From the NCBI GenBank assembly GCA_012842105.1, contig DUTL01000201.1:1-6728 (forward strand): a stretch of DNA of 6,728 nucleotides. The letters are read 5' to 3'. Below are positions 5,712 to 6,728 of this stretch, one piece after another. The position numbers and the translations under genes are program-made. Under the pieces are notes generated by a model. It was not told the DNA's origin and searched no databases. It saw only the letters and a list, made by a program, of their open reading frames with translations. Origin of the DNA: Candidatus Fermentithermobacillaceae bacterium (GTDB taxonomy: Bacteria > Bacillota > Sulfobacillia > Fermentithermobacillales > Fermentithermobacillaceae). Numbering within the stretch: position 1 is the first letter of the stretch; the number at the start of each line of letters is the position of its first letter.

Positions 5712-6728
5712 TTACCCGCGCCATTGGGCCACCCCTGTGTCTCTCGTGTCATAACCTCCCAGGGCCTCAACTCGCTTCTTGAAAGCATCTTCCTTAATGA
5801 GCTGCAAAATAGCTTTTACGCCGGGATGGTCGAGGTACTCTACCGGTATGGCCAGGTCGTAGCGTTCCTCCTGCCAGGGAATGAAATCAAGCCCAAGGGC
5901 CCGGGCGGCCGAAAATATTCCAAGCCCTACATCGGCAGCTCCGCCTTTCACTTCTGCAGCTACCTGGGTATGGGTGTATCCTTCACGGTTATAGCCGTTG
6001 ATTTTATCAGGATTGATACCCCTGAGTTTCAGGTGATAGTCGAGAAGGACCCTTGTGCCTGCGCCGCTCTGACGGTTTATGAATCTCACATCGTCCCGTG
6101 TGAGGTCTTCTATATCCTCAATATTTTTTGGGTTCCCAGGCTGGACCATGAGCCCCTGCATGCGGTATACCAGGGTTACCAGGCAGACTTCCCTTTCGCC
6201 GGCGTACTTCTGCACATAAGAGACGTTGTACCGGCCTGTCTTTTCGTCCAACAGGTGGGTGCCTGCAATATGGGCCTCATGCCTTCTGAGTGCAAACAGG
6301 CCGCCAAGGCTTCCTTGGTTGGCCGATGAAAGTGTCATCTCCGGATGTCTTTCCCTGAGCATGCTTGCGATTATGTCGATGGCCAGATCATGGCTGCCTA
6401 TGGCTACCACAGTGCCAAGTATCTCTCCAAGAGGTTTAAGTAGGCCAATTTCTACTTCGGTTCCTCCCATAATGCCTTCTTTGTCACGGGGAACCATCAT
6501 AATTCCATCTGCCCTTACCAAAGATGTAGTGAGGGCCGCACCTCTGGCTACAGGGGTTGCCACCAGTTTATCGCCTACTTTTCCAAGTTTGACCCTGACA
6601 AACTCATCGATTCCCATTGGCGACGCAACGTTTCTTGACAGGTTTGCCGTAATCGTCCGGGGAGTGAGGGTGGGCAGCCCTAGCAGCCCCAGGATCAAGG
6701 GCTTTACAAACAACTCCATCGCCAGGAC
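5712..6728 (-). CDS. moeA: Molybdopterin molybdenumtransferase MoeA fused to PBP-like domain (5' end missing)
   Basis: The frame is open to the right window edge, so only the last 338 residues are visible; the MoeA catalytic domains lie outside. Residues are numbered from the first visible codon. Residues 1 to about 98 match the end of MoeA: VLAMELFVKPLI normally directly follows the PGxPVS motif, and then comes the C-terminal beta-barrel domain (FVRVKL, ATPVARGAALTTSLVRADG, GTEVEIGLL). From about 105 to 325 a periplasmic-binding-protein-like domain follows (GSHDLAIDIIASML, INRQSGAGTR at 217-226, HTQVAAEVKGGAADVGLGIFSAARALGLDFIP). It resembles the substrate-binding domains of LysR/ModE-type sensors and solute-binding proteins. 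No signal peptide or membrane segment is seen, so it should be cytoplasmic. MoeA inserts molybdate or tungstate into adenylylated molybdopterin. The extra domain may bind the oxyanion or a pterin intermediate, which is inference. It is upstream of moaA on the same strand. Confidence 0.9.
   Translation of the reverse strand, partial: VLAMELFVKPLILGLLGLPTLTPRTITANLSRNVASPMGIDEFVRVKLGKVGDKLVATPVARGAALTTSLVRADGIMMVPRDKEGIMGGTEVEIGLLKPLGEILGTVVAIGSHDLAIDIIASMLRERHPEMTLSSANQGSLGGLFALRRHEAHIAGTHLLDEKTGRYNVSYVQKYAGEREVCLVTLVYRMQGLMVQPGNPKNIEDIEDLTRDDVRFINRQSGAGTRVLLDYHLKLRGINPDKINGYNREGYTHTQVAAEVKGGAADVGLGIFSAARALGLDFIPWQEERYDLAIPVEYLDHPGVKAILQLIKEDAFKKRVEALGGYDTRDTGVAQWRG

Noticed and set aside
5591..5788. 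66-residue N-terminal extension of MoaA (start at 5788)
   Set aside because: It overlaps the moeA coding end, has no recognised ribosome binding site, and the conserved MoaA N-terminus begins right after ATG 5590, which has a good one.
5724..6329. 201-residue plus-strand ORF opposite moeA
   Set aside because: It is antisense to a gene with clear family motifs, has no recognisable domain, and is a by-product of the opposite frame. The same applies to the other plus-strand ORFs in the window.

Overview
The window reads as one molybdenum/tungsten cofactor locus from an anaerobic bacterium, probably a Gram-positive Clostridia (Peptococcaceae-like) relative. The lineage is inferred from strong GAGGAGG-type ribosome binding sites, frequent GTG starts, a lipoprotein-type TupA, and a MoeA joined to a periplasmic-binding-protein (PBP)-like domain, an architecture known mainly from Firmicutes and archaea. 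It is not proven here. All seven recognised genes lie on the minus strand, so transcription runs from right to left.

Order of transcription: moeA-PBP (5' end cut off by the right window edge), moaA, moaC, mog, a 258-nt leader, tupA, a 243-nt gap, tupB and tupC. MoaC is 8 nt after moaA. Mog overlaps moaC by a GTGA, and tupC overlaps tupB by a GTGA. This suggests tight co-expression of moaA-moaC-mog and of tupB-tupC.

Function: TupA (lipoprotein), TupB (permease) and TupC (ATPase) form a tungstate importer. MoaA and MoaC turn GTP into cyclic pyranopterin monophosphate. Mog adenylylates molybdopterin, and MoeA inserts the metal. MoaD, MoaE and MoeB, needed for the dithiolene step, are not in the window. 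The pairing suggests supply of a tungsten-containing pterin cofactor, for example for aldehyde:ferredoxin oxidoreductases or W-formate dehydrogenases, but no such enzyme is present here.

Non-coding parts: positions 1 to about 298 hold a regular 53-bp tandem repeat organised as a 106-bp two-monomer unit. Each 53-bp monomer carries a small GGCTC/GAGCC hairpin, and the array continues off the left edge. The tupA leader contains an 8-bp-stem hairpin, a 13-bp palindrome and several CCGGT words. The tupA-tupB gap also contains CCGGT words and a 7-bp inverted repeat.

The most unusual coding features are an apparent insertion of about 45-50 residues in the C-terminal part of MoaA, a Cys/His-containing N-terminal extension of about 48 residues on MoaC, and the MoeA-PBP fusion beside the Tup genes. 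I see no mobile-element gene, RNA gene or CRISPR array.
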